Positions 7,558 to 18,574 of a stretch of 64,000 nt of DNA are shown here, piece after piece; positions within the stretch are counted from its first letter, which is position 1; each line of letters starts with the position of its first letter. The notes beneath the pieces were generated by a model that saw nothing but the letters and a program-made list of their open reading frames with translations, did no database searches and was not told the DNA's origin. Location: contig UBZT01000013.1 in assembly GCA_900470155.1 (NCBI GenBank), positions 1 to 64,000 on the forward strand. The letters run 5' to 3'. The position numbers and the translations under genes are program-made. This DNA is from Hyphomicrobiales bacterium (GTDB lineage: Bacteria > Pseudomonadota > Alphaproteobacteria > Rhizobiales > Rhizobiaceae).

Positions 7558-9051
7558 ATGACTGCCAAGGACCTCCCTCCCATCCTCTCCCTCCGCCAGA
7601 TCCGCAAGACCTACGGATCGCTGGAGGTGCTTCACGGCATCGATCTCGATGTCGGGGCTGGGGAAGTCGTGGCGCTGCTTGGTGAGAACGGCGCCGGGAA
7701 ATCGACCCTTTCGAGGATCATTTCCGGCGCCGTTCAGCCGACCTCTGGTGAAATGAGCTGGTTCGGGGCGTCCTACGCCCCGGCCTCCCCCCGCGCGGCG
7801 ATGGATGCCGGCGTTGGCATGATCCACCAGGAACTGAAGCTCCTGCCACAGTTGTCGATTGCCGAAAACGTCTTCGTCGGGCGCTACCTGATGAAGGCCG
7901 GGCGAGTCGACCGCCATGCCATGGAGCAACGCGCTCATGCGGGCCTGCAGCGGCTCGGGCTGGATGTCTCGCCGCGCCGCCTCGTCGAAGGTCTTTCCAC
8001 GGCGAAGCAACAGTTGATCGAAATCGCCAAGGCGATGACGCTGAATGCCAAGCTCCTCATTCTCGACGAGCCGACGGCGGCACTCGGTGGCGAGGAAACG
8101 CAGTTGCTGTTCCGGCAGATCGAACGGCTGAAAGCCGACGGCGTCGGCATCATCTATATTTCCCACCGGCTGGAGGAAATCCGGCAGATCGCCGACCGGG
8201 TTGTCGTGATGCGCGACGGTGCCAAGGTGCAGGAGTTCGACAGCGGCAATGTGCCGGTGCGTACCATCGTGGAGGCCATGGTCGGCCGCTCGCTGGACCG
8301 CATGTTTCCGGCCATTCCCGCGCCCCACCAGGATGTGGCTCTGGAAGTGCGCAACCTGTCCTCTCCGTCCCGGACCTTCAACAATATCAATTTTGCGGTC
8401 CGGCGCGGCGAAGTCTTCGGGATTGCCGGCCTGGTTGGAGCGGGGCGGACCGAACTGGTGCGTGCCATCACGGGCGCCGATCCAATCGCCAGCGGCGACG
8501 TTGTGCTGAATGGCGACATCATCCCCCTTCGATCGCCGCGTGATGCGATCCGCCGCGGCATTGTTCTGGTTCCAGAGGATCGCAAGCTTCAGGGCCTTGT
8601 TCTCGAGCATTCCATCCAGGAAAACATCGGTTATGCCAATCTGGAGGAAGTCTCGCGCCGTGGTTGGGTGACGTCGCGGCGGCTCAGCCAGTTTGCCGAC
8701 ACCTATATCAAGAAATTCGGGGTCAAGGGTCGTGGCGGCCAGACTGCCGGAGAACTGTCCGGCGGTAATCAGCAGAAGGTCGTGCTGGCGAAATGGCTGG
8801 CGCGCAAGCCGAGGGTCGTCGTCCTGGATGAGCCGACCCGCGGCATCGATGTCGGTGCGCGGTCGTCGATCTACGATACGATCATGGATCTGGCACGCGA
8901 GGGCGTTGCGGTGATTGTCGTGAGCTCGGATCTGGAAGAGGTGCTGGGCGTCTCCAACCGCATCCTGGTCATGGCCCAGGGAAAGCAGGCCGGAATCCTC
9001 GACCGCAAGGACGCCAACGACGTCTCGGTCATGGAACTGGCAACGATTTGA
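7558..9051 (+). CDS. Sugar ABC importer ATPase (RbsA-like, two NBDs)
   Basis: A 497-residue ATPase with two fused nucleotide-binding domains, as in RbsA/XylG. The first has Walker A GENGAGKST (about residues 41-49), a signature GLSTAKQQ and Walker B LLILDEPTAAL. The second has the usual degenerate Walker A GLVGAGRTEL and a good signature LSGGNQQK, with LDEPTRGID. This pattern is normal for the family and not decay. It starts 21 bases after the binding-protein gene and is followed at once by an SDR gene, so the operon links uptake to the first oxidation step. Confidence 0.94.
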   Translation: MTAKDLPPILSLRQIRKTYGSLEVLHGIDLDVGAGEVVALLGENGAGKSTLSRIISGAVQPTSGEMSWFGASYAPASPRAAMDAGVGMIHQELKLLPQLSIAENVFVGRYLMKAGRVDRHAMEQRAHAGLQRLGLDVSPRRLVEGLSTAKQQLIEIAKAMTLNAKLLILDEPTAALGGEETQLLFRQIERLKADGVGIIYISHRLEEIRQIADRVVVMRDGAKVQEFDSGNVPVRTIVEAMVGRSLDRMFPAIPAPHQDVALEVRNLSSPSRTFNNINFAVRRGEVFGIAGLVGAGRTELVRAITGADPIASGDVVLNGDIIPLRSPRDAIRRGIVLVPEDRKLQGLVLEHSIQENIGYANLEEVSRRGWVTSRRLSQFADTYIKKFGVKGRGGQTAGELSGGNQQKVVLAKWLARKPRVVVLDEPTRGIDVGARSSIYDTIMDLAREGVAVIVVSSDLEEVLGVSNRILVMAQGKQAGILDRKDANDVSVMELATI

Positions 9052-9066
9052 AGAGGAATGGATTTC

Positions 9067-9855
9067 ATGTCGGATATCACACTGAATGCCCCCAAGCTGT
9101 TTGATCTTTGCGGCAATGTCGCGCTGGTCACCGGTGCTGGCAGCGGCATCGGCCAGCGGATCGCCATAGGGCTCGCCCAATGCGGCGCGGATGTCGCGTT
9201 GCTTGACCGGCGCACGGACGAAGGTCTGGCAGACACCGCCAAATTCATCGAGGCGACCGGTCGCCGCAGCATCAAGATTGCGGCTGATGTGACGCAGTCG
9301 GCGGCGCTGACCGAAGCCGTTGCGCGGACGGAAGCAGAGTTGGGGCCGCTGACCCTTGCCGTCAACGCGGCCGGTATCGCCAATGCCAACCCGGCCGAAG
9401 AGATGGAAGAGAGCCAGTTTCAGACGATGATGGACATCAATCTGAAGGGCGTGTTCCTGTCTTGCCAGGCGGAGGCCCGAGCCATGCTGAAGAACGGACG
9501 AGGATCAATCGTCAACATCGCCTCCATGTCCGGCGTGATCGTCAACCGCGGCCTGAACCAGTGCCACTACAATGCGTCGAAGGCCGGCGTCATCCACATG
9601 TCGAAATCCATGGCCATGGAATGGGTTGGCCGCGGCATCCGGGTCAACACCATCAGCCCGGGTTACACCGCAACGCCGATGAATACACGCCCCGAGATGG
9701 TGCATCAGACCAAGCTGTTCGAGGAGCAGACGCCGATGCAGCGCATGGCGAATGTCGACGAAATGGTCGGGCCGGCGGTGTTTCTCCTGTCGGATGCGGC
9801 AAGCTTTGTCACCGGCGTCGATCTGCTCGTGGATGGCGGATTCTGCTGCTGGTGA
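9067..9855 (+). CDS. SDR-family polyol/sugar dehydrogenase (second)
   Basis: About 262 residues of the classical SDR family. TGAGSGIGQ is the nucleotide-binding motif, with NAAG near residue 100 and the catalytic serine in NIASMSG followed by the Y-N-A-S-K pair. The C-terminus RVNTISPGYTATPM is typical of polyol dehydrogenases such as those for arabinitol, xylitol or threitol. An ATG at 9058 is also in frame, but the AGAGGA ribosome site ends at 9057, so the ATG at 9067 fits far better. It lies 15 bases after the ATPase gene. Two different SDRs in one module suggest a polyol oxidised or epimerised in two steps before phosphorylation. Confidence 0.9.
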   Translation: MSDITLNAPKLFDLCGNVALVTGAGSGIGQRIAIGLAQCGADVALLDRRTDEGLADTAKFIEATGRRSIKIAADVTQSAALTEAVARTEAELGPLTLAVNAAGIANANPAEEMEESQFQTMMDINLKGVFLSCQAEARAMLKNGRGSIVNIASMSGVIVNRGLNQCHYNASKAGVIHMSKSMAMEWVGRGIRVNTISPGYTATPMNTRPEMVHQTKLFEEQTPMQRMANVDEMVGPAVFLLSDAASFVTGVDLLVDGGFCCW

Positions 9856-9901
9856 GACGGGCAACGTTCTGGACAGGCTCCGAATTTCCTTGCTGCCTTC
9901 C

Positions 9902-10822
9902 TCAGAGTGCTGCGGGCCCAGGCCGGGCTATGTCTTTCGCCACTTCGACGATCAGGGACCTTAGCCACCGGTGGGCGGGGTCGTGCCGGTAGCGCACATG
10001 CCATGCCATCTCGACGGGAAATCTTCCAAGATCCACGGGCGCAGGCAGGACCCGTAGCCGCGGGTCTTGCGCCAGTCTTTCGCAAATGTGGCTCGGCAGT
10101 GTGGCGCAGTAGTCGGTGACCGCGATCATTTCCGGGACAGCGAGAAAGTGTGTCACGGAGACTGCGACGTCGCGTGTGAGCCCCTGCTGCCCAAGGGCCT
10201 GGAAAAGACCGATACGCATGCGGCCGGGCGGAAGCACGTTCACATGCTTCAGCCCCTCGTACTGTTGCCGCGATAGGCTATCACGAATCTCGGGGTGGCC
10301 AATCCGAACGACGCATGCCAGGCCATCGTTCATCAGGTGTTGAACCACAAGATTGTCAGGCGGATCGACGATACGACCGAGAACCATGTCGGTCGCCCCC
10401 GACATTGCTCCAGTCTCGATGACATCGTTGCCGAATGGTGTGAGGCGGACCCTTATGCCCGGCGCCTGGTCACGCAACCGACGGACGATCTCTGGCATCA
10501 ACACAAATTCGACGTAACTGTTGGGAGCGATCGTAAACAGTCGCGTTGCCTGATGCGGATCAAAATCCTGTTGGCCGCGGACCACGTCGTCAATACTGGC
10601 CAATGCGGCGGCGATGACCGGCGCCAGTTCCTCTGCCATTTGCGTGGGCTTCATCCCATATCGTTCGCGGATGAACAGCGGGTCGCGCAAGGTGTCGCGC
10701 AGTCGGTTCAGGGCGTTGGAAAGGGCAGGCTGCGTCATTCCCAGTCTGGCTGCGGCGCGCGTCACGTTGCGCTCTTCCATCAATGTCAGGAAGACGGGCA
10801 GCAGGTTCAGGTCATATTTCAT
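9902..10822 (-). CDS. LysR-family transcriptional regulator
   Basis: A 306-residue LysR-type protein. The start at 10822 (MKYDLNLLPVF) is the family-typical beginning. The helix-turn-helix covers about residues 18-45 (NVTRAAARLGMTQPALSNAL), followed by the linker LRDPLFIRERYGMKPT, which resembles the NodD/SyrM/LinR branch. The C-terminal part is the periplasmic-binding-like effector domain. It is divergent from the DJ-1/PfpI gene, with 121 bases between the start codons, so it likely controls that gene and itself. The effector is unknown. Confidence 0.9.
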   Translation of the reverse strand: MKYDLNLLPVFLTLMEERNVTRAAARLGMTQPALSNALNRLRDTLRDPLFIRERYGMKPTQMAEELAPVIAAALASIDDVVRGQQDFDPHQATRLFTIAPNSYVEFVLMPEIVRRLRDQAPGIRVRLTPFGNDVIETGAMSGATDMVLGRIVDPPDNLVVQHLMNDGLACVVRIGHPEIRDSLSRQQYEGLKHVNVLPPGRMRIGLFQALGQQGLTRDVAVSVTHFLAVPEMIAVTDYCATLPSHICERLAQDPRLRVLPAPVDLGRFPVEMAWHVRYRHDPAHRWLRSLIVEVAKDIARPGPAAL

Positions 10823-10943
10823 CCAGTTATAATGCCAGAACAATATCTAAGATAGAAGAAATAAATTTCCTGAATTCAATTGGGTTTGGCATTGTGAGCC
10901 ATCGGAAGCAAACGGATTGCATCTGTCTAAAAAGGACATCGAT

Positions 10944-11633
10944 ATGAAAATTCTCATGGTTCTCACGTCGCATGACGAACTGGGCGACACTGGCCGCAAG
11001 ACCGGATTTTGGCTGGAAGAGTTCGCTGCGCCCTATTACGCATTCCTCGACGCTGGCGCTGACGTCACCGTCGTGTCCCCGAAGGGCGGTCAGCCGCCCC
11101 TCGATCCCAAGAGCGACGAGCCGGGCTTCCAGACAGAGCAGACGCGCCGGTTCAAAGCCGATCCGGCAGCGCAGGCTATCCTCGCATCGACGGTCAAGCT
11201 CGCCACGGTTTCCCATGAAGGCTACGACGCAATCTTCTATCCGGGCGGGCATGGTCCGCTCTGGGACCTTGCCGAAGATCGAGCCTCGATCGCGCTGATT
11301 GAAGATACCTATGGCGCCGGCAAGCCGATCGCCTTCGTCTGCCATGCACCTGGCGTGCTGCGTCATGTCAGGTCTGCGGATGGTGCGCCGCTGGTCCGGG
11401 GCAAGAAGGTCACCGGTTTCAAGAACTCGGAAGAGGCCGGCGTAGGCCTGACCGATGTTGTGCCGTTCCTGGTGGAAGACATGCTCAAGCAGAATGATGG
11501 CGTCTATTCGAGCGGCGATGACTGGGCGTCCCATGCGGTCAAGGACGGCTTGCTGATTACCGGCCAAAATCCGGGTTCATCGGTCGAGACGGCCGACCTG
11601 CTGCTGGCCGCACTCCGTGCCAACGCCGCCTGA
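10944..11633 (+). CDS. DJ-1/PfpI-family protein (glyoxalase III or chaperone type)
   Basis: A 229-residue protein with the flavodoxin-like DJ-1/PfpI fold. It has MKILMVLTSHD at the start, YPGGHGPLWDL near residue 100, and a nucleophile-elbow cysteine in AFVCHAPG (about residue 133). WLEEF supplies the acidic residue that normally pairs with this cysteine. The length and the GFKNSEE region match Hsp31-like/type 1 glutamine amidotransferase-like proteins, several of which convert methylglyoxal to lactate without glutathione. The ATG at 10944 is preceded by AAGGA; an upstream in-frame start at 10917 is less likely. It is divergent from a LysR regulator, so it is probably induced by a small metabolite or by stress. 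Confidence 0.88.
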   Translation: MKILMVLTSHDELGDTGRKTGFWLEEFAAPYYAFLDAGADVTVVSPKGGQPPLDPKSDEPGFQTEQTRRFKADPAAQAILASTVKLATVSHEGYDAIFYPGGHGPLWDLAEDRASIALIEDTYGAGKPIAFVCHAPGVLRHVRSADGAPLVRGKKVTGFKNSEEAGVGLTDVVPFLVEDMLKQNDGVYSSGDDWASHAVKDGLLITGQNPGSSVETADLLLAALRANAA

Positions 11634-11870
11634 TGGTGCTTTGATCAGGGGGCTATCGTGAATGGCCGAGACCATGCCAGCGCAATGCGAAAGGCATGGT
11701 TGCTGTCTCTTCCAGGATCCTGAAGCACAGTGATTCCCGGTATCGAACAGGTTTACCGGCAATCGCTTGTTCCCGTCACCCGACACGCGAATGATGCCAA
11801 GGGGGATCGCGGAGTTCGAAGCCGCAATCTTCTGCAACTTTGGGCGCTGTTCCTGCCGTTCGCGGAAAAC

Positions 11871-13540
<1,670 letters not shown>

Positions 13541-13544
<4 letters not shown>

Positions 13545-14485
13545 GCGAACACGATCCTCGGGAAATAGAACGAGACCACCCAGTTGGGCATGTCGACGAT
13601 CTCACTGATCCTGAGATCACCGCATACGGAGCAGAGCATATAGGCGTCGACCGGATTCAGGCCGTGTTCGGCCGACAGCAGATCGACCATGCGCATGACG
13701 GCTTCGCGCGCGCCCGTCATCAGGTCCGGACCGATGCCGGTGGTCACTTCGTAGCCGGCACTATCGAGGTGGCTGGTGACGGGTCCGTTGGTGGTGAAGC
13801 GGGGCGACTGGAGGTTGGCGCCCTTGACCAGATCAAGCGTCAATTCGACATTCATCTGGCTTTCGATCGCCGTGCCGCAGACTTCGCCGTCGCCTTGCGC
13901 CGCATGGGTGTCACCAACCGAGAACAACGCGCCCTCGACCTCGATCGGCAGATAGAGCGTGACACCGGCAGTCAGGTCGCGGATGTCCATATTGCCGCCG
14001 ACGCGGCGGGGCGGGACCACGGAATGCAGGCCGATTTCGGCCGGTGCGACGCCGATCGTGCCGGTGAAGGGCTTCAGCGGTACGCGACCACCCGGGCCGA
14101 AGGCGGATGGCGTCATGCTGACCGTGTCGTAGGACCAGACATGCAAAGCGGGATCCTTGAACTGGTCGGCGAGCAGGCCGAAGCCCGGAATGTTGGCGGT
14201 CCAGCCATGGCCGGAGGGATGAAACTTGCGGATGGTGACCTTGAGCGCGTCGCCAGGTTCTGCACCTTCGACATAAACCGGGCCGGAGACCGGATTGATC
14301 TTGCCGAAGTCGAGATTGGCCAGCGTCTCGAGCGTCGCGTCGCGGCCGAGCTGGCCACCGGACGAATCGAGGCACTCGAACAGGATGGTCTCACCGGGTT
14401 TGGCCGAAAGCGCCGGCGGAAAATCCCTGTTCCAGCCGAAATTATGCTGCGCGCGGTGGATGGTATGGGTGCAGGCGACGCACAT
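13541..14485 (-). CDS. Formamidase/acetamidase (FmdA/AmdA family)
   Basis: A 314-residue member of the FmdA_AmdA family, which hydrolyses formamide or acetamide to ammonia and the acid. Recognisable stretches are GPVYVEGAEPGD (about residues 68-79), the GGNMDIRDL motif, the SVGDTHAAQGDGEVCG motif with its histidine and acidic residues, and the C-terminal CSVCGDLRISEIVD. The ATG at 14485 follows GGAG. It shares the operon with an oligopeptide-type ABC importer and with AmiC/AmiR-like regulators, which fits import and deamidation of a short-chain amide as a nitrogen source. The exact amide is not visible. Confidence 0.92.
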
Positions 14486-14530
14486 GGCAGGTCTCCGTTC
14501 AGCGGTTTTCAGTTCGTATTCGGTCCCTAG

Positions 14531-14562
14531 CCGGCCCCTCTCGCTTGACGAAGAGGGGCCGG
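14531..14562 (-). other. Strong intercistronic stem-loop after the binding-protein gene
   Basis: CCGGCCCCTCT and AGAGGGGCCGG form a perfect 11-base-pair stem around a 10-base loop, 25 bases downstream of the leftward binding-protein stop. No T-run follows on the minus strand, and the formamidase gene lies beyond. It most likely blocks 3' exonucleases so that the binding-protein message outlasts the rest of the operon mRNA. Confidence 0.6.
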
Positions 14563-14587
14563 GATCGGGGCAATCCGGCTCGACGTG

Positions 14588-16195
14588 TTACTTCACGAAG
14601 ATCGCGTCGTAGTTGATGACGCGGGTCGGATCGATATAGATATTGTCAGGTCCGCCCATGCGGGTCGACTTGGCGACGACACGGCGCTCATTGATGACCG
14701 GCACCCAGGGGGCGTCCGCCATGATGTCCGTGAAGATCTTGCCCCAGGCTGCCTGACGTTCTGCAACCTTGGCCGGGTCAGACATGGAGTCGGCCTCGAC
14801 AGCACGCTTGTCGAGCGCTTCGTTGCAGTACCATGACCAGTTCCAGCCGCCCTGAACGGCGCCGCCGCAACCGAGGATCGGGCCGTAGAAGTTGGACGGA
14901 TCCGGGAAGTCGGCGATCCAGGCCATGCCACCGGACCAGATCATCGGCGCTTCGCCTTCGGTGCCGCCGGCGGCGATCACGTTGCCCTGGGCCAGCGCAC
15001 GGACTTCCGCCTTGATGCCGATCGCGGCGAGATCCTGCTGGATCGCCTGGGCAATGCGCGGCTGAGGATCGGTGTTGGTCGAGAAGAGCACGGTCTCGAA
15101 GCCGTCGGCATAGCCGGCTTCGGCGAGCAATGCCTTGGCCTTGTCGACATCGTAGCCATAGCCGGTAAATGCCTTGTCATAACCCGGCATCAGCGGTGGA
15201 AGCGGCTGGTTGGCGGGCGTGGCGCGGCCGTTCAGGATGCGGGTGATGCGCTCCTTGTTGATCGCCATGTTGACCGCCTGGCGTACCTTGACGTCGTCAA
15301 ATGGCTTCACCTTGGTGTTCAGCGTGACATAGCCGGTATGCAGCTGTTCGCCATCGACGATCATCTGGGCGCCTTCCGGCGAGTTCTTGATCTCGAGGAA
15401 CTTGGCCGGCGGGATGCCATCGCCGGCGATGTCGACTTCGCCCTTCTGCAGGCGCAGAAGCGCAACCAGCGGCTCCTGACCAACTTCGACGGTGACGCTG
15501 TCGATATGCGGGATGCCCTTGATGTAGTAGTCTGGATTGCGCTCGAAGCTCAGTTTCTGGCCAATCGTCCAGTCTTTCAGGACCAGAGTGCCGGAGCCGA
15601 CGGGCTTCTTGCCGAAATCGCCGGCTGCGGCTTCGACCGCTTCCTTCGGCACGACGGATGCGAAGTTGATCGCCAGGACATGCAGGAAGGTGGCATCCGG
15701 GCGCGACAGTTTGAAGACGACGGTGCCGTCGTCCGGCGTCTCGATGCCCGACAGGGTTTCAGCGGTGCCGCCGGTCATGTCGGCGAAGCCGTTGATTGCG
15801 CCGAAGAAGCCGGCGCCGGGGCCTTGGGTTTTCGGGTTGATGGCGCGCTCGATCGAGTATTTGACGTCGGAGGCAACGACTTCGCGGCCGTTGGAGAACT
15901 TGACGCCCTTGCGCAGCTTGAACTCATAGGTCAGGCCGTCGGGCGACACGGTGAAGCTTTCGGCCAGCGACGGGACCAGGTTGGCCGTGCCGGGTTCGTA
16001 GTCCATGAGCCGGGAGAAGAGGCTCTTGATCATCGACCAGTTGACCCAGTCATAACCGATGGCCGGATCGAGCGTGGTGATGTCGTCCTTGTAGGTGACG
16101 ACAATATCGCCACCATTTGTCTGGGCCTGTGCCACGATCGGCAGCGTGGCCAGGACGGCTGCAGTCGTTGATGCGAGTAACCAGCGTTTGAACAT
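14588..16195 (-). CDS. ABC importer substrate-binding protein, family 5 (DppA-like)
   Basis: A 535-residue periplasmic protein. The start at 16195 gives a clean Sec signal peptide (MFKRWLLASTTAAVLATLPI, cleaving after AQA) and is preceded by GGGGA. The mature part is a family 5 solute-binding protein: GDIVVTYKDDITTLDPA near the N-terminus, RKGVKFSNGREV near residue 110 and the C-terminal WIADFPDPSNFYG. Related proteins bind peptides, nickel or amides. It lies 26 bases after the permease gene and before the formamidase gene. The open frame continues far upstream through the permease gene, but in the wrong phase. Confidence 0.93.
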   Translation of the reverse strand: MFKRWLLASTTAAVLATLPIVAQAQTNGGDIVVTYKDDITTLDPAIGYDWVNWSMIKSLFSRLMDYEPGTANLVPSLAESFTVSPDGLTYEFKLRKGVKFSNGREVVASDVKYSIERAINPKTQGPGAGFFGAINGFADMTGGTAETLSGIETPDDGTVVFKLSRPDATFLHVLAINFASVVPKEAVEAAAGDFGKKPVGSGTLVLKDWTIGQKLSFERNPDYYIKGIPHIDSVTVEVGQEPLVALLRLQKGEVDIAGDGIPPAKFLEIKNSPEGAQMIVDGEQLHTGYVTLNTKVKPFDDVKVRQAVNMAINKERITRILNGRATPANQPLPPLMPGYDKAFTGYGYDVDKAKALLAEAGYADGFETVLFSTNTDPQPRIAQAIQQDLAAIGIKAEVRALAQGNVIAAGGTEGEAPMIWSGGMAWIADFPDPSNFYGPILGCGGAVQGGWNWSWYCNEALDKRAVEADSMSDPAKVAERQAAWGKIFTDIMADAPWVPVINERRVVAKSTRMGGPDNIYIDPTRVINYDAIFVK

Positions 16196-16221
16196 GTTTC
16201 TGTTCCCCTTTTTGTTGTACT

Positions 16222-17145
16222 TCAGTGTGAACGGATGCGCGGGTCGATCATCGGCGCGATGAGGTCGGCGACGAGATTGCCGATGATGATGGCAAGGGCG
16301 GAGGTCAGGGTGACCCCCATGATGATCGGGATATCGACCTGCTGGATGGCCTGCCAGGCAAGCTGCCCGATGCCAGGCCAGCCATAGACGGCCTCCACCA
16401 CCACAACGCCGCCCATGAACTGACCGATATCGATGCCGATCATGGCGATGATCGGCAGGATGGCATTGGGCACGGCGTGGCGCAGAATGATGCGGCGAGC
16501 CGAAAGACCCTTGGCCCGGGCGGTGCGGATATAGTCCTGGTTGAGCACGTCGATCATCGCCGAGCGTGCCATTCGGGCATACCAGCCGGCACCCAGGATG
16601 CCGAGCGTCATGGCGGGCAGCACGACATGGGCAAAGCTGCCATAGCCGCTCATCGGGAACCAGCCGAGCGTTGCGGCGAACAGATAGAGCAGCAGCAGGG
16701 CGACAACGAATTGCGGCGCCGAGACGCCGATGAAGGCCGAGGCCATGACCAGCCTGTCGGTCCAGCCGCCGCGATTGAGCGCGGCGGTGATGCCGAGCGT
16801 CAGGCCGAGCACGACTTCGACAAAAATTCCGGCGGCCATCAGAACCAGTGTTGCCGGCAGGCGAGCGATGATCAGGGTGACGACCTGCGTCTTCTGGGCG
16901 TAGGAGCGGCCGAGATCGCCTTGCATCAGGTTGCCCAGATAATGCAGGAATTGGGTGACCAGCGGCTGGTCGAGGCCGAGTTCGCGGCGGATATTGGCAA
17001 CCGTCTGGGCGGTGGCGCTGCGTCCGGCGATCATGCGAGCGGGATCTGCCGGCAGGGCATAGAGTAGCACGAAGGTGATCGCGGCAACGCCGAGAAGGAT
17101 GAGCGCCGATTGCACGAACCGTTTTGTCAGCAAAGCCAGCATCAA
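16222..17145 (-). CDS. Amide/peptide ABC importer permease (DppB-like)
   Basis: A 307-residue inner-membrane protein of the DppB/OppB family with about six membrane segments. It has the family-typical N-terminal helix, the QPLVTQFLHYLGNLMQGDLG region near residue 60, and the EAA loop motif around DYIRTARAKGLS (about residue 195), which docks on the ATPase. Its start overlaps the stop of the upstream DppC-like gene by 4 bases, so the two permeases are translationally coupled and form the channel together. Confidence 0.93.
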   Translation of the reverse strand: MMLALLTKRFVQSALILLGVAAITFVLLYALPADPARMIAGRSATAQTVANIRRELGLDQPLVTQFLHYLGNLMQGDLGRSYAQKTQVVTLIIARLPATLVLMAAGIFVEVVLGLTLGITAALNRGGWTDRLVMASAFIGVSAPQFVVALLLLYLFAATLGWFPMSGYGSFAHVVLPAMTLGILGAGWYARMARSAMIDVLNQDYIRTARAKGLSARRIILRHAVPNAILPIIAMIGIDIGQFMGGVVVVEAVYGWPGIGQLAWQAIQQVDIPIIMGVTLTSALAIIIGNLVADLIAPMIDPRIRSH

Positions 17146-17990
17146 CCTCTCCCGCGTTGTGTCGGATCGAGAATGTCGCGCAGCGCGTCACCGACGAGGT
17201 TGAAGGCGAGTGCGGTCAAGAGGATGAGCGCGCCGGGGAAGAAAACCAGCCAGGGGGCGGCCTGGAAATAGCTCTGGCTTTCGAAAATGATATTGCCCCA
17301 GGACGGTTGCGGCGGCTGGACGCCGACGCCGAGGAAGGAAAGCGTTGCCTCGAGCAGGACGGTGGTTGCTATGCCGAGCGTGCCCCAGACGATGGCGGTC
17401 GGGACCAGATGCGGCAGGATATGCCGGAACACGATGCGGCCATGTCCGGCACCCAGTGCGCGTTCGGCCATGATGAAGTCACGCTCAACCAGGCCGCGGG
17501 TTTCGGTGTAGACGATGCGCGCCACCTGGACCCAGTTGACCAGCGCAATCACCATGGCGACGATCCACAGGCTGGGCTTGAGGATGGCGGCGAGCACGAT
17601 GGCCAGCAACAGCGCCGGAAAGGCCATCATCAGGTCGGTGAAGCGCATGAGAACCGTGCCGACCCAGCCGCGCATGTAGCCGGCAGTCATGCCGACAAAA
17701 AGACCGATCGTGACTGCAACGCCATTGGCGACGAGGCCGATGATCAACGAGGTCCGCGCGCCGTAGAGCAGACGAGAGAAAAGGTCACGGCCAAGCGTAT
17801 CGGTGCCGAGCATGAACTGGCCGCCGGGCGGCATGGGCGCACCTTCGAGCGTCAGGCCGTCGAACATCTGGTTGTCGGGATCGAACGGGGCGATCAACGG
17901 CGCACCGAGTGCGAGGATCAGGACCGCAAGAATGATGGCGAGGCCGAAGAGGGCCGATGGCTGACGGGCGAGTTCCTTCAGCGCCCGCAT
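17142..17990 (-). CDS. Amide/peptide ABC importer permease (DppC-like)
   Basis: A 282-residue DppC/OppC-type permease. The start at 17990 (MRALKELARQPSALFGLAI) is chosen because it matches the family start and overlaps the upstream amiR-like gene by only 13 bases; the open frame reaches 18074. It has about six membrane segments, the LGTDTLGRDLFSRLLYGART stretch near residue 65 and the EAA loop GHGRIVFRHILPH near residue 185. It pairs with the DppB-like protein encoded just downstream. Confidence 0.92.
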   Translation of the reverse strand: MRALKELARQPSALFGLAIILAVLILALGAPLIAPFDPDNQMFDGLTLEGAPMPPGGQFMLGTDTLGRDLFSRLLYGARTSLIIGLVANGVAVTIGLFVGMTAGYMRGWVGTVLMRFTDLMMAFPALLLAIVLAAILKPSLWIVAMVIALVNWVQVARIVYTETRGLVERDFIMAERALGAGHGRIVFRHILPHLVPTAIVWGTLGIATTVLLEATLSFLGVGVQPPQPSWGNIIFESQSYFQAAPWLVFFPGALILLTALAFNLVGDALRDILDPTQRGRG

Positions 17991-18574
17991 TTGCCGACCT
18001 CGCGCAGTGTTTCCGAACCGCAGAGAAAAAAGGCGGCGATCTGTTCGATCGGCAGACGGCGGCGCATGGCGCACTCCCTGAGGACGGAATAGGCATCGTC
18101 CTCGTCGATCTGGCGTTCACTGGTCAGCCGCGCGATGGCGGCATAGACGACTGGGCGCAGCTTCAACCGCTCTTCCAGATGTGCGATCTGCCGCTCGGCA
18201 GCGAGGCGCGCCTCATGGGTCGAGACGGCGAGCACCACGGCTGGGTAGATTGCCGAAGCGGTCACCGGCTTGGCAATAATCGCGCCGGCGCCCTGGCGGA
18301 TCGCCCAGGAGATGCGGCCCGGTGCTTCCGACCCGAGCAGGGCGACGACCGGGCGCGAAGGTTTGCCCGTACCCCAGGGCAGGAGTTCATCCCAGCCGCG
18401 GTCGGCGTCGACCAGAACGAGTTCCGGCATGTCGGTGGCTTCGATCGGGGTCCACTGGCAGTGCACGCCGATACCCAGAAGGCTGAGCTGGCGACGCAGA
18501 CGCTCCGTATTGCCATCCTCTTCGGTGAGGATCGTGGCTCGCCATCCGGTGAAATTCGGGGTCCGCGTGATCAT
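17978..18574 (-). CDS. amiR: AmiR-like ANTAR-domain antitermination regulator
   Basis: A 198-residue protein, close to the 196 residues of Pseudomonas AmiR. The N-terminal 120 residues form a receiver-like fold (VLVDADRG, GAGAIIAKPV) without a convincing phospho-acceptor aspartate, as in AmiR. A coiled-coil stretch (about 118-137) follows, then a three-helix ANTAR RNA-binding domain (DEDDAYSVLRECAMRRRLPI, about 160-179). ANTAR proteins bind paired hairpins in leader RNA and prevent termination. The gene overlaps the AmiC-like gene by 4 bases, and the operon leader holds a strong terminator (19723-19766), so the genetics match AmiC/AmiR control of amidase. The symbol is by analogy. Confidence 0.88.
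   Translation of the reverse strand: MITRTPNFTGWRATILTEEDGNTERLRRQLSLLGIGVHCQWTPIEATDMPELVLVDADRGWDELLPWGTGKPSRPVVALLGSEAPGRISWAIRQGAGAIIAKPVTASAIYPAVVLAVSTHEARLAAERQIAHLEERLKLRPVVYAAIARLTSERQIDEDDAYSVLRECAMRRRLPIEQIAAFFLCGSETLREVGKCGR

Noticed and set aside
7558-9051. Second Walker A of the sugar ATPase (GLVGAGRTEL) as a defect
   Set aside because: This degenerate second site is normal in RbsA/XylG-type ATPases.
7306-9180. Long open frame on the minus strand opposite the sugar ABC ATPase
   Set aside because: It mirrors a gene with complete ABC motifs. High-GC codon bias leaves antisense frames open; there is no ribosome site and the product matches nothing.
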